Below the pieces are notes generated by a model. It did no database searches and was not told the origin of the DNA. It worked only from the letters and a program-made list of their open reading frames with translations. Source: a virus. Taken from it: a stretch of 50,520 bases of DNA. Position numbers and translations under genes: made by a program. Location of the stretch: IMG/VR virus record IMGVR_UViG_3300046536_000720, positions 1 through 50,520 of that record; one strand, 5' to 3'. Position 1 is the first letter of the stretch. The number at the start of each line of letters is the position of its first letter. Shown here piece after piece: positions 38,955 to 46,449 of the stretch.

Positions 38955-39131
38955 TCAGCTGGTGGGCTGGTAGTCGGCGATGTCGGGGAGGTCGGTGGCG
39001 ATGTGGAGCCGGCCGTGGTGGTGGACGATGCGCTGCCCGGGCGGGAGTTCGGGGTAGGCGTCGAGCTCGTCGGGGTCCTCGGCGTCGAGGGTGAGCCAGC
39101 GGTCGTCGGCGTACCGCTGGGTGTCCGTCAC
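38955..39131 (-). CDS. Small acidic protein
   Basis: A 58-residue acidic protein (YADDRWLTLDAEDPDELDAY, PPGQRIVHHHGRLHIATD). GTG 39131 overlaps the previous stop (GTGA). No family recognised. Confidence 0.65.
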   Translation of the reverse strand: MTDTQRYADDRWLTLDAEDPDELDAYPELPPGQRIVHHHGRLHIATDLPDIADYQPTS

Positions 39132-39628
39132 GACGGACCGTCGGCAGAGTGCCCGCCAGTGAGCGTCCGGATCCGCTGGTACTTCTCGGCGGTCGTGTGG
39201 CCGTCCCACTGGGCGCGCGGATCGTCGGCCCGCACCTGCTCGACGTTCCCGTACAGCTCGGCGTCGCGCGGGTGGATGTGCCAGCTGAGCTGCTGCCCGT
39301 CGGCGTTCAGGTAGAGGATCTGCCAGCCGGGCTCGTCGACGTCCGGCGCGGGGGCGAGGACGGCGGGGTGCGCGGTGGCGAGCCAGGCGAGGAGCTGGGC
39401 ACGCTCCCGGTACGCGCCGTCCCGCTCGGCTGCGGCCTGCTCGGCGCGGGCGTGCTGTCGGCGCGCCTGAACGATCGTCGACTGCCAGGCGGCGCGGACT
39501 CGGGTCCGCTCGGTCTCGGCGCTGATGAGCGCCTCGGTCGTGCCGCGGACGACACTGAGCCAGAACTTGACCGCGGCCTGCGCCCGGCCGAGCTGCTTGC
39601 GGACCTGGCGCCCGTACTCGTCGGTCAT
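39128..39628 (-). CDS. Coiled-coil hypothetical protein
   Basis: A 166-residue protein. Residues 10-85 form a long charged helix (VRKQLGRAQAAVKFWLSVVR, QARRQHARAEQAAAERDGAY); the C-terminal part is globular and aromatic (GWQILYLNADGQQLSWHIHP). ATG 39628 overlaps the previous stop. No function recognised. Confidence 0.65.
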   Translation of the reverse strand: MTDEYGRQVRKQLGRAQAAVKFWLSVVRGTTEALISAETERTRVRAAWQSTIVQARRQHARAEQAAAERDGAYRERAQLLAWLATAHPAVLAPAPDVDEPGWQILYLNADGQQLSWHIHPRDAELYGNVEQVRADDPRAQWDGHTTAEKYQRIRTLTGGHSADGPS

Positions 39629-39885
39629 CGGGTTCTCTCCTTCGCGGTGATGAGGTGGCGGGCGAGGTGGACGGCGTGGGCGCGGGTGACCTGCGGGACG
39701 TCGGTGCGGGCGCCGAGCTTGGCGTAGGCCCGGTGGAAAGCGGCGAAGACGGTGCCCCGGGAGAGGCCGAGTTCGGCGCGGATCTCGGCGTTGGTGAGGC
39801 CGCGTGCTGCTGCGGCGATGCACTGGAGCTCGCGGACGGTGAGCGGGTCACCGAGACGGGCCGAGGCGTCCTGGCGGGCCGTCAT
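39625..39885 (-). CDS. LuxR/GerE-type HTH protein
   Basis: An 86-residue protein that is essentially a GerE domain: LTVRELQCIAAAARGLTNAE, IRAELGLSRGTVFAAFHRAY, AKLGART. It has no receiver or sensor domain, so it is a stand-alone DNA-binding protein, maybe a late-gene activator or a modulator of host genes. Coupled on both sides by ATGA junctions. Confidence 0.8.
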   Translation of the reverse strand: MTARQDASARLGDPLTVRELQCIAAAARGLTNAEIRAELGLSRGTVFAAFHRAYAKLGARTDVPQVTRAHAVHLARHLITAKERTR

Positions 39886-40334
39886 GACGGGCCTCCGGCG
39901 GCCGTCAGGGCGGCGACGGCGATCCAGCCCTTGTGCCACGCCTGGTCCATCAGGTAGCCGGCGCCGGGGTCGCGTTGCAGCCAGCCGGCGTGCCCGGTGG
40001 CGGCGGCGAGCCGGGCGACTCCGCGCGGGTGCTCGTCGCGCCAGTGGCCGCCTTGACGGTCGGCGACGTAGTGGGTGATCGCGGAGACGGCGAGCGCAGC
40101 GGCGGCACGGCCAGGCCGGAGCCTCAGGCCGAGCAGCCGATCGGCGGCCAGCAAGGCCAGCCCCTGGGTGGCCACGTACGAACAGACGTGCGCTGCGCAT
40201 GCCCGGGCTCCGGCCGGCCCGGGCGCGCCCTTCGCGACGGCCTGGGTGTCCTGCTGGACCCAGTGGTCCGCGACTTCGTGGGAGGCGGTGAGGATGGCGT
40301 AGGTGGCTGCGAACCGCGCGGCGGGGTGGATCAC
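39882..40334 (-). CDS. DUF3307-like membrane protein
   Basis: A 150-residue protein. The start (ATYAILTASHEVADHWVQQD) matches the His-Asp pattern of DUF3307 membrane proteins often found in actinophages, followed by hydrophobic segments (VCSYVATQGLALLAADRLLG, AAALAVSAITHYVADRQGG). Its role in infection is unknown. GTG 40334 overlaps the previous stop. Confidence 0.65.
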   Translation of the reverse strand: MIHPAARFAATYAILTASHEVADHWVQQDTQAVAKGAPGPAGARACAAHVCSYVATQGLALLAADRLLGLRLRPGRAAAALAVSAITHYVADRQGGHWRDEHPRGVARLAAATGHAGWLQRDPGAGYLMDQAWHKGWIAVAALTAAGGPS

Positions 40335-40525
40335 TGGTCGGTCTCCTCGGGTGGCGGGATGTGGAACAGGCCGGATGCGGCGGCGTCCTGGGTGGGGAGG
40401 TGGGCGTCGAACGCGCGGCGGTCGGCCTGGTCCGCGTCGGCGGCGGCTCGGCCACCGCCGAGGACGACCGCAGCGGCGAACCCGACCACGGCGACTGCGG
40501 CGCCGGCGATGGCGTACCCGATCAC
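40331..40525 (-). CDS. Small single-pass membrane protein
   Basis: A 64-residue protein with one N-terminal membrane helix (MIGYAIAGAAVAVVGFAAAV) and an acidic cytoplasmic tail. GTG 40525 overlaps the previous stop (GTGA). No family recognised. Confidence 0.65.
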   Translation of the reverse strand: MIGYAIAGAAVAVVGFAAAVVLGGGRAAADADQADRRAFDAHLPTQDAAASGLFHIPPPEETDQ

Positions 40526-40683
40526 CGCTCACCCCCGGCGGCTGCCCGACACAGGCGCTCGGCTTCGGCGTACAGGGCGGCGAACGCCCGGGCGAACCGG
40601 TCGGCCCGCATCGCCCGGCGGACGCAGTAGACGCAGGCCAGCAGACTGACGGCGGCGAGCAGCCAGCCGATGACGGCCGTCAT
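40522..40683 (-). CDS. Small single-pass membrane protein
   Basis: A 53-residue protein with an N-terminal helix (AVIGWLLAAVSLLACVYCVR) and a basic amphipathic tail. ATG 40683 overlaps the previous stop. Consecutive with another tiny membrane gene, so the two may act together. Confidence 0.6.
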   Translation of the reverse strand: MTAVIGWLLAAVSLLACVYCVRRAMRADRFARAFAALYAEAERLCRAAAGGER

Positions 40684-41144
40684 GACGGGCCACCGAGGAG
40701 CTGGCGGGCCGCGTCGGTGCGCCGTTGCAAGTCCCGCAACGCTCGACCGCGCGTCCAGCCGGTGCCGCAGCGGGTCAGCCCGTCCGGCCAATCGGTCGGT
40801 TCGGCGAGGTAGCCGTTCAACAGCCACCGGCGCAGGCTGGCCCACCGCCTGGGGCGCAGGTTGGACAGCCCGTGCGCGCGCACGTCGTAGAACAGGCGGC
40901 GCCACGCCTCGCGCCGGTCGGGGTTGCTGGCCCAGTGCGCGAGGTGGGCGAGCAGGCCGACGGGGTAGATGTCGACGGCGGGGCAGGCGGCGCGGGTGAT
41001 GGCCTCGGCTGCGTCCTGCCAGGCGAGTTGGATGCTGCCGGGGAGGGCGTGCAAGGTGGGCATCGGCAGGCCCTGGTAGTTGAGGCCGCCGGTGCTGGCT
41101 CCATAGGCGGCGTAGGCGATCTGGGCGGGGGTCTGGTCGGGCAC
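40680..41144 (-). CDS. Hypothetical early protein
   Basis: A 154-residue protein rich in Trp, Arg and Leu (ALPGSIQLAWQDAAEAITRA, NLRPRRWASLRRWLLNGYLA). The first part (TPAQIAYAAYGASTGGLNYQ) is common among actinophage early proteins of unknown role. The following 182-base gap (41145-41326) holds only a 17-codon frame (41217-41270) that I do not call a gene. Confidence 0.7.
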   Translation of the reverse strand: MPDQTPAQIAYAAYGASTGGLNYQGLPMPTLHALPGSIQLAWQDAAEAITRAACPAVDIYPVGLLAHLAHWASNPDRREAWRRLFYDVRAHGLSNLRPRRWASLRRWLLNGYLAEPTDWPDGLTRCGTGWTRGRALRDLQRRTDAARQLLGGPS

Positions 41145-41326
41145 GGTGCTCCTTCGGGTGGCCGGGCCGCCGGTGTGCGGCGGCCCGGGACAGACGGTCA
41201 GTCGGCGTGCTGCTCCTCAGCAGTGGGGGTCGTTGTCGGTGTCGGGTGCGGGCGGCGGCTCGGCGGTCACGGTCGGGTGCTCCTCGGGTGGGTGGTGACG
41301 GCCGTCAGGCGGCCGGCGACGGGGCG

Positions 41327-42430
41327 TCAGGCGGGCGGGTTGGCAAGCCGGTCGTGCTGCTCGGCGGTGAGGAGGCCTGCGGCTTGCCACTGGTCCAGCA
41401 GATCGGTCTGGCCGGCGAGCTGCGGCGCCACGGTGCACGAAGAGCACAGGCGGCCCGCGGCGCCCGCAGGGGCCGTGCCGCCGTTCTTCTGACCCCAGTG
41501 GCAGTACTTGATCCCGGCCTCTTCGGCCGCGGCTTCCAGGGCGCGCAGGGGCGCCGCGGCCTCCGGGTAGAAGAACTCGACCTCGTCCAGCTCGCCGTCC
41601 TTGGCGTAGGCGCCGCACAGGCATTCGCCGGACATGTGGAGGTGCTCGGTGACCTCGTTCAGGGGCAGCGCGCCCGGCGTGCACAGGCGGTGCTCAGCGT
41701 GCTCATGGTCGAGCTGGCAGCGGTGGCGGCCCCGGTACTCGGTCATGTGCGCGTTCGTCCAGTGGACGAGCGGCGACACCCAGACGATCGAGCCGTCCAC
41801 GTCGGTGGCTTCGGCGTTGCGGAAGCGGCGCTCCGTCTCGGCCCAGCGCATCCCGCCCAAGTAGGCGATCCGCCGCCGCTCGGCCCGCGGCAGACGCTTC
41901 TGGTCGCCGAGCACGCTGGCGCGGAACGTCATCAGCGGCTCGTGCTTCAGCTGCCGGTACATCACCTTGTGGCCGGCCGGGCCGGGGAAGCCCTTCCAGA
42001 TGGGGCGGACGCCGGCGTTCGGGCCGGTGCCGGCGATGACCTTGCCGAGGACCAGGTCGGCGTAGGCGTTGCGTGGGTGCAGCTCGTGCAGGGTGTCGCC
42101 CCAGGCGGCAGCCACGTCCTGCACGTACTGGGTGGTCTGCGGGATGCCGGTGCCGGTGTTGACGTGCAGGACGGCGTCGTATCGGCCGCGGAGGAGGTGC
42201 CCGACGGTCGCGGAGTCGTTGCCGCCGGAGGAGAGCCAGTACGTGCCGACGATGGGGTGGGTGGCGAGTGCCTCGTCGAGGATCTCGTGCGAGCGGGCGA
42301 TGGCCTCGTCGAGGGTGCGGGCGACGTGCTCGCCGTCGATCGCCTTGGGCGGCTGCTTGGTGAGGACGTCGGGCATGCCGGGGAACATGTCGCCGGCCGG
42401 CGGCTTGTTGCGGTTCGAGCGGGCGGACAC
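41327..42430 (-). CDS. PAPS reductase-like / PP-loop protein
   Basis: A 367-residue protein of the adenine nucleotide alpha-hydrolase fold. The PP-loop is LSSGGNDSATVGHLL (S68-S73), followed by LHVNTGTGIPQTTQYV and the RIAYLGGMRWAETERRFRNA segment that in PAPS reductases and DndC binds substrate. Cys270, Cys272, Cys310, Cys329 and Cys332 could hold an Fe-S cluster or zinc. Phage members are common but of unproven function; sulfur transfer or base modification are possibilities. No dnd partner genes are present. Confidence 0.8.
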   Translation of the reverse strand: MSARSNRNKPPAGDMFPGMPDVLTKQPPKAIDGEHVARTLDEAIARSHEILDEALATHPIVGTYWLSSGGNDSATVGHLLRGRYDAVLHVNTGTGIPQTTQYVQDVAAAWGDTLHELHPRNAYADLVLGKVIAGTGPNAGVRPIWKGFPGPAGHKVMYRQLKHEPLMTFRASVLGDQKRLPRAERRRIAYLGGMRWAETERRFRNAEATDVDGSIVWVSPLVHWTNAHMTEYRGRHRCQLDHEHAEHRLCTPGALPLNEVTEHLHMSGECLCGAYAKDGELDEVEFFYPEAAAPLRALEAAAEEAGIKYCHWGQKNGGTAPAGAAGRLCSSCTVAPQLAGQTDLLDQWQAAGLLTAEQHDRLANPPA

Positions 42431-42443
42431 GGTGGCTCCCTGG

Positions 42444-42875
42444 TCAGTCGAGGTCGGAGGTGAGGTGCTGCCGGGCCGGGGCGTCAGGGGCCGTGCGAGC
42501 GGCGCGGTCGCGCATGGCCATCAGGGCGCCGATCGCGAAGTTCAGGCCGGGCGCCCGCTCGGAGTCCGGGGCCAGGTCGGCGAGGGAACGGAACCGGTCG
42601 ATCGCCTCGGCGAAGGCCCCGGCGCGGGCCTGGTCGCGTTCGGCGCGCACCCGGTCCACCTCGGGCTGGACGACGGCGAGCACGGCGTCCGCGAGCACGG
42701 GCACGTCCCCTCGGCACAGAGCGCAGCCGATGTAGTAGCGGTGTCCGCCGTCGAGGTGGTGATCCCACTTCTCCTCGCCGGGCTTGTGCGTCCAGCCCGT
42801 GGCAGCGGTGGTGCGGAGCGCGGTGGCGATGGGGTCACGCAGGTCGTCGGTCAGCGGGGGCGGGGTGGTGGGCAC
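42444..42875 (-). CDS. Hypothetical early protein
   Basis: A 143-residue protein from GTG 42875. A central Cys pair (YYIGCALCRGDVPVLADAVL) is preceded by His residues and may bind zinc; the C-terminal half is helical (VDRVRAERDQARAGAFAEAI). No family recognised. Confidence 0.65.
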   Translation of the reverse strand: MPTTPPPLTDDLRDPIATALRTTAATGWTHKPGEEKWDHHLDGGHRYYIGCALCRGDVPVLADAVLAVVQPEVDRVRAERDQARAGAFAEAIDRFRSLADLAPDSERAPGLNFAIGALMAMRDRAARTAPDAPARQHLTSDLD

Positions 42876-42877
42876 GG

Positions 42878-43090
42878 TCAGGCCTCCGGGTTGAGGCGCC
42901 GCAACTCCGCGGCGATGGCGGTACGAACGGTCTCGCTGGAGTGCATCGGCTCGTTCCAGCCGCACGTCACGCACCAGAAGGTCGCGGGGGCGGGCTTCGG
43001 CTGGAAGGCGCGGCACAGCGGACGCGGGTTGCTCGGTACCCAGCGCGCGGCACGTTCGGCGGCCAGCTCGGGGGTAGGTGCGTAGGGCAT
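42878..43090 (-). CDS. Small zinc-binding protein
   Basis: A 70-residue protein with PLCRAFQPKPAPATFWCVTC followed by GW, a three-Cys site, and a C-terminal helix (VRTAIAAELRRLNPE). It lies two bases from the next gene. Role unknown. Confidence 0.65.
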   Translation of the reverse strand: MPYAPTPELAAERAARWVPSNPRPLCRAFQPKPAPATFWCVTCGWNEPMHSSETVRTAIAAELRRLNPEA

Positions 43091-43093
43091 CGG

Positions 43094-43309
43094 TCAGGCC
43101 TCCGTGCAGGTCGAGGTGGCGGGGTTCGTTACGGTCTGGCCGGTCGCCGTGTTCGTCCACGAGGTCCAGCCGAGCCGGTAGCCGTGGCCCAGGCCGGCCG
43201 GGCAGCCGAAGCGAACACCGGCGTGCAGGGGGTTGTTGCGGAGGCGGATGGAGCATCCGCAGGTGAGTCGGACCTGGAAGTCGTGGTAGAGGGACGGCAG
43301 GACGGCCAT
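43094..43309 (-). CDS. Small Cys-containing protein
   Basis: A 71-residue beta-rich protein (YHDFQVRLTCGCSIRLRNNP, GVRFGCPAGLGHGYRLGW). Cys-x-Cys and later Cys residues suggest metal binding. ATG 43309 follows a GGAG site. No family recognised. Confidence 0.65.
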   Translation of the reverse strand: MAVLPSLYHDFQVRLTCGCSIRLRNNPLHAGVRFGCPAGLGHGYRLGWTSWTNTATGQTVTNPATSTCTEA

Positions 43310-43319
43310 GGCGGGCTCC

Positions 43320-44111
43320 TCAGGCAGTCGGGGCGGAGGCGGCGGCCACGAGCTCGGGAGCCGGCACGGCGGCCTTGGCCCGGTCGTAGGCGGCGATGCC
43401 CCAGACGATCGCGTGGCAGCACCACACGTAGTGCCAGGCGTAGTCGGTGACGACCCACTCGGTCGGGTCGAACGTGAACGGCTGCTCGCCGCGCGGGGCG
43501 CCGTCGGGGCGGTAGCTGAACTGCCGGACGCCGGCGAGGGCGTCACCCTCGTCCTCGAGGCACCAGCCGCTGTAGTCGCCGAGCAGCTCGTCGTCCAACT
43601 CCTCGCGCAGGCCGTCCATGTAGGCGGCGGACGCGGCGCGCACCTCGTCGGTGATGCTCGGCGGCAGCTGGCCGGCGACCACGCCGAGCTTCTCGGCCCG
43701 TGCGCGCAGTCGGCTGTCCAGGTCGACCTCGGCTGCGGCGGTCAGGTCGTCGGCGATGTGCTGCCGGAGGAGCTCCTCGGAGTAGGCGCGAACGCCGGAC
43801 TGGGCGTCCGCCGCGTCGAGCTTCTCCGCCCAGTAGCTGAGGTTCGGACCGCCGTTGTAGGCGGACCTGCGGAAGAAGTCGAGCATGTCCCGGTCGCGGC
43901 TGAACGTGTAGCTGCCCATGTCGCCCTTGATGGCCAGGCTGCCGGGCCAGGTGATCAGGTCGAACCAGTGATGGCCAGTGCCGGGCTGCTGGAGCCGCAG
44001 GTGCCGGTACAGGCCGTCCTCGTGGAGGACGGTGAGTTCGTGCTTGGCGGTGTCGGCCTTGAAGCGCTCGGCGGCGCGGGCCTCGACGGTCTCGGGCTGG
44101 GTGTCGGGCAT
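43320..44111 (-). CDS. Hypothetical early protein
   Basis: A 263-residue acidic protein. The N-terminal part has strands (KHELTVLHEDGLYRHLRLQQ, WFDLITWPGSLAIKGDMGSY) and the middle is helical (YSEELLRQHIADDLTAAAEV); a C-terminal aromatic patch (YAWHYVWCCHAIVWGIAAY) closes it. ATG 44111 has a GGAG site. It is a common actinophage early protein type of unknown role. Confidence 0.75.
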   Translation of the reverse strand: MPDTQPETVEARAAERFKADTAKHELTVLHEDGLYRHLRLQQPGTGHHWFDLITWPGSLAIKGDMGSYTFSRDRDMLDFFRRSAYNGGPNLSYWAEKLDAADAQSGVRAYSEELLRQHIADDLTAAAEVDLDSRLRARAEKLGVVAGQLPPSITDEVRAASAAYMDGLREELDDELLGDYSGWCLEDEGDALAGVRQFSYRPDGAPRGEQPFTFDPTEWVVTDYAWHYVWCCHAIVWGIAAYDRAKAAVPAPELVAAASAPTA

Positions 44112-44208
44112 GGGTGTCTCCTCGGGGCGTGGGCGGCTGTGTGGCGGGTTGTCGTTGGGTCGGCCGGGCGTGGGCCGGGTCGCGCGCTCGCGGGCGGCTG
44201 GTGACCGG

Positions 44209-44673
44209 TCAGGCGGCCGGGGCGGTGCCGGTGGCGGCGAGGTGTTCGGCGTGGGCTCGGCCGACTCGCGGCGTGAGGTAGTGGGCGAGCCAGGCGGGGT
44301 CCATGCCGGTGCGGCAGTCGGGGCCGATGCCGTAGGTCTTGCTGGTGGCGTCGCGGAGGGCTCGTCCGCACTGGCAGCAGCGGATGCCGAAGTCGGCGAA
44401 GCGCTTGCCGGCGGCCACGATCTCGGCGGTGATGGCGGCGACGATCTGGTCGAGGTAGGCGCGGCTGGTGGCGTGCCAGGCCTTGACGAAGGCGTCTCGC
44501 TCGGGGCCGGGTGGGGGCAGTTCGCTGCGGCGCGGGAGCGGCGGTCCGTATCGGGCTTTGGCGGGCCAGGCGGCAAGGCTGGTGCTGGTGCGCCGCCAGT
44601 AGGTGATCACGTCGGGGTTGTTGGGGTCGGGGACGGCGTAGTAGCCGGCGGGGATGGCGGTCTGGTCGGTCAC
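44209..44673 (-). CDS. Protein with Cys-knuckle near C-terminus
   Basis: A 154-residue protein. After a Tyr-rich N-terminal strand region and a long helix (YLDQIVAAITAEIVAAGKRF) comes IRCCQCGRALRDATSKTYGI followed by GPDCR, the same knuckle as in the genes at 36881 and 37589. GTG 44673 overlaps the previous stop (GTGA). Confidence 0.7.
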   Translation of the reverse strand: MTDQTAIPAGYYAVPDPNNPDVITYWRRTSTSLAAWPAKARYGPPLPRRSELPPPGPERDAFVKAWHATSRAYLDQIVAAITAEIVAAGKRFADFGIRCCQCGRALRDATSKTYGIGPDCRTGMDPAWLAHYLTPRVGRAHAEHLAATGTAPAA

Positions 44674-44981
44674 TGCGGCGTCCTTCCGGATGTGGTGGCG
44701 CGGCGTTCGGCTTCGGCGACGAGCTCGGCGAGCTGCTCGCGGACCGGCGATCGGTTGGGGCGGCCGTCCCAGAGGTCGCCGGGGAGGTAGCCGGTCCACT
44801 GGTCGGCGCGTTCGAGTGCGAGGGGCTTCTGTAGCAGTTGGGCGGCGAGGTCGGGGTGGGCAAGCACCAGGGCCTTGCGCCGGTCGTTGGTGGCGCGGGC
44901 TTCGGCTTGGAGATCGCGGAGGTAGGTGCGGAGGTCGCCTTGCTGCCGGATCTCGCGGATGTCGCCTTCGGTGAGGTCCAC
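44670..44981 (-). CDS. Hypothetical helical protein
   Basis: A 103-residue charged helical protein (DIREIRQQGDLRTYLRDLQA, VREQLAELVAEAERRATTSG). It lies between the loader-like gene and a zinc-knuckle gene; GTG 44981 is two bases from the preceding stop. No family recognised. Confidence 0.65.
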   Translation of the reverse strand: MDLTEGDIREIRQQGDLRTYLRDLQAEARATNDRRKALVLAHPDLAAQLLQKPLALERADQWTGYLPGDLWDGRPNRSPVREQLAELVAEAERRATTSGRTPQ

Positions 44982-44983
44982 GG

Positions 44984-45397
44984 TCAGTCGTCCTCGTCGT
45001 CGAGGGGGTGGACGATCTCGGCGAGGACTTCGCCGAGGAGTTCACCGCGGGCTTGGCCGGCCGGGGGGAGTTCGGCTACTCGGCGGCCGTCGGCGACGTC
45101 GGAGATTTGGGCGCGGAGCCGGCGGAGGTATTCGCGGGGGTCGTCGTCGCCGGGTTCGGGCTCGTACTGGAAGTTCTCCAGGCGGGTCCGGCGGTGCTTG
45201 CGGACTTCGGCGATGATCTCGGCGGGGGCAATGAACGGTTGGCGCTGGCCGAGGACGCGCGAGGCTTCCTTGCAGGCGGCGTATTCGTAGTCGCCGAGGA
45301 GGTCGTGCCAGGCGTCGGGGGTGTATTCGTCCATCTTCTGGTGGGGGCAGATCGCCCGGACGTAGCGGGCGAGCATGACGGCCTCTTTGTGGATCAT
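44984..45397 (-). CDS. Helicase loader-like replication protein
   Basis: A 137-residue protein. The N-terminus (EAVMLARYVRAICPHQKMDE, YTPDAWHDLLGDYEYAACKE) and the following PFIAPAEIIAEVRKHRRTRL are characteristic of actinophage proteins placed directly after the replication initiator and often proposed to load the host helicase. ATG 45397 overlaps the initiator stop (ATGA). Function is by family resemblance and position. Confidence 0.6.
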   Translation of the reverse strand: MIHKEAVMLARYVRAICPHQKMDEYTPDAWHDLLGDYEYAACKEASRVLGQRQPFIAPAEIIAEVRKHRRTRLENFQYEPEPGDDDPREYLRRLRAQISDVADGRRVAELPPAGQARGELLGEVLAEIVHPLDDEDD

Positions 45398-46362
45398 GCT
45401 TGGTTCTCCTGGCGGTCTCGCTCGTCGGCGCGGGCCATGGCTCGGGCGAACACCTCGTCGGTGTCGAGCTGCTGGCGGCTTTTGGGCTGGAGCGGGAGGA
45501 CGTTGGGGTCGACGGGGGTGGGGATTTGGCGCCAGCCGGGGTAGAGCCAGCGGCTGCTGAAGGGGCGGCGGCTGGCGCTGGCGACGGCGTCGACGGCGAA
45601 GCGGACCATGCGGGGGATGCCGAGGCGTTGGACGTCGTTGTGGAGCAGGAGTTGCTCGCTGCCGACGAACTTCCAGGGGAGGTCGATGCCGCTGGCGCTC
45701 ATCGCGGCCTGGAGTTGGACGAGCCAGTCGGGCCGGCTGTCGACCACGTCCGAGGCGGCCCGTACGGCGGGCAGGTTCTCGCCGAGGCCGGGTAGTGGTT
45801 GGTTCTCTGATGGTTCTGTTGGTGGTTCCTTTATGGTTCGGGCGGCGTTGAGTGCGTGACGGCCCGGCGTTGAGTGCGTGACGTCACGCTGTTCAAATGC
45901 GTGACGGCCGGACGCAGAGTGCGTGACAGGCCCTTCGGTCACGTCGTCTGAGTGCGTGACCGTCACGGGCGTTGAGTGCGTGACGGCCTTCGCGCGGGAC
46001 CGGCGCTTCCGCTCCGCCGCCGCCTCCCGAAGCTGCTCCTCCTCAGCCTCCAGCTCAGTCCAATCCGACTGCGGCCGGACCATCGCGAGCGCCAGCCGGT
46101 ACTCGGTGCAGCCCCGAACGACACCCTCGGCGGTGATCAGCTTCCCGTCTTCCAGCCGGCGCAGGGCCCGCTGGACGGTGCGCCGGTCGTAGCCGGTGCG
46201 GTACTGGAGCCGCAGGTTCGACGGTCGGGCGCCGCCGCCGTCTCGGTGGGCATGCTCGGCGAGCGCCTGAAGGACGTGCCGCGACGTGGTGTCGGGCTTG
46301 CCCTTCTCGGTGAGCAGCATGGGCGCGTCGTCCATAGCCCACTTCACTGCTTCGGTGCTCAA
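45394..46362 (-). CDS. Replication initiator with winged helix
   Basis: A 322-residue protein. The N-terminal 90 residues form a winged helix (TTSRHVLQALAEHAHRDGGG, DRRTVQRALRRLEDGKLITA). A basic linker is followed at 127-172 by repeated Val-Thr-His-Ser and Arg-His-Ala units, coded by the iterons at 45849-45984. The C-terminal domain (VQRLGIPRMVRFAVDAVASA, FSSRWLYPGW) would contact replication partners. Placing the origin inside the initiator gene is the arrangement of lambda O. Confidence 0.8.
   Translation of the reverse strand: MSTEAVKWAMDDAPMLLTEKGKPDTTSRHVLQALAEHAHRDGGGARPSNLRLQYRTGYDRRTVQRALRRLEDGKLITAEGVVRGCTEYRLALAMVRPQSDWTELEAEEEQLREAAAERKRRSRAKAVTHSTPVTVTHSDDVTEGPVTHSASGRHAFEQRDVTHSTPGRHALNAARTIKEPPTEPSENQPLPGLGENLPAVRAASDVVDSRPDWLVQLQAAMSASGIDLPWKFVGSEQLLLHNDVQRLGIPRMVRFAVDAVASASRRPFSSRWLYPGWRQIPTPVDPNVLPLQPKSRQQLDTDEVFARAMARADERDRQENQA
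45800..45839. repeat. Phased TGGTTC repeats, candidate unwinding element
   Basis: TGGTTC recurs at 45800, 45811, 45823 and 45834, spaced 11, 12 and 11 bases, in one of the least GC-rich stretches of the early operon. It directly adjoins the iterons, as expected of a DNA unwinding element. Confidence 0.6.
45849..45984. repeat. Iterons of the probable replication origin
   Basis: The core TGAGTGCGTGAC occurs exactly at 45849-45860, 45871-45882, 45949-45960 and 45973-45984, with degenerate copies at 45894-45905 and 45916-45927. Start-to-start spacings are 22, 23, 22, 33 and 24 bases. Inverted GTCACG cores lie at 45883, 45938 and 45962. The array is inside the initiator gene and beside the phased TGGTTC repeats. 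Confidence 0.8.
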
Positions 46363-46449
46363 CTGGCGTGCCTTCCGGTGGTGGTGGTTGGTCCCCGGGG
46401 CGGGGGGCTCGTGGCCGGCCCCGCCCCGGGGCCGTACAAGGGGTGGCGG

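Noticed and set aside
41217-41270. 17-codon frame (MTAEPPPAPDTDNDPHC type)
   Set aside because: Too short and without independent support; mentioned only as content of the gap 41145-41326.
41327-42430. Part of a Dnd phosphorothioation system
   Set aside because: Only the DndC-like PP-loop protein is present; no DndA, B, D or E partner was seen.
45849-45984. Iteron array as a CRISPR array
   Set aside because: Repeats are only about 12 bases, spacers 10-21 bases, and the array lies in frame within a gene; no cas genes are present.
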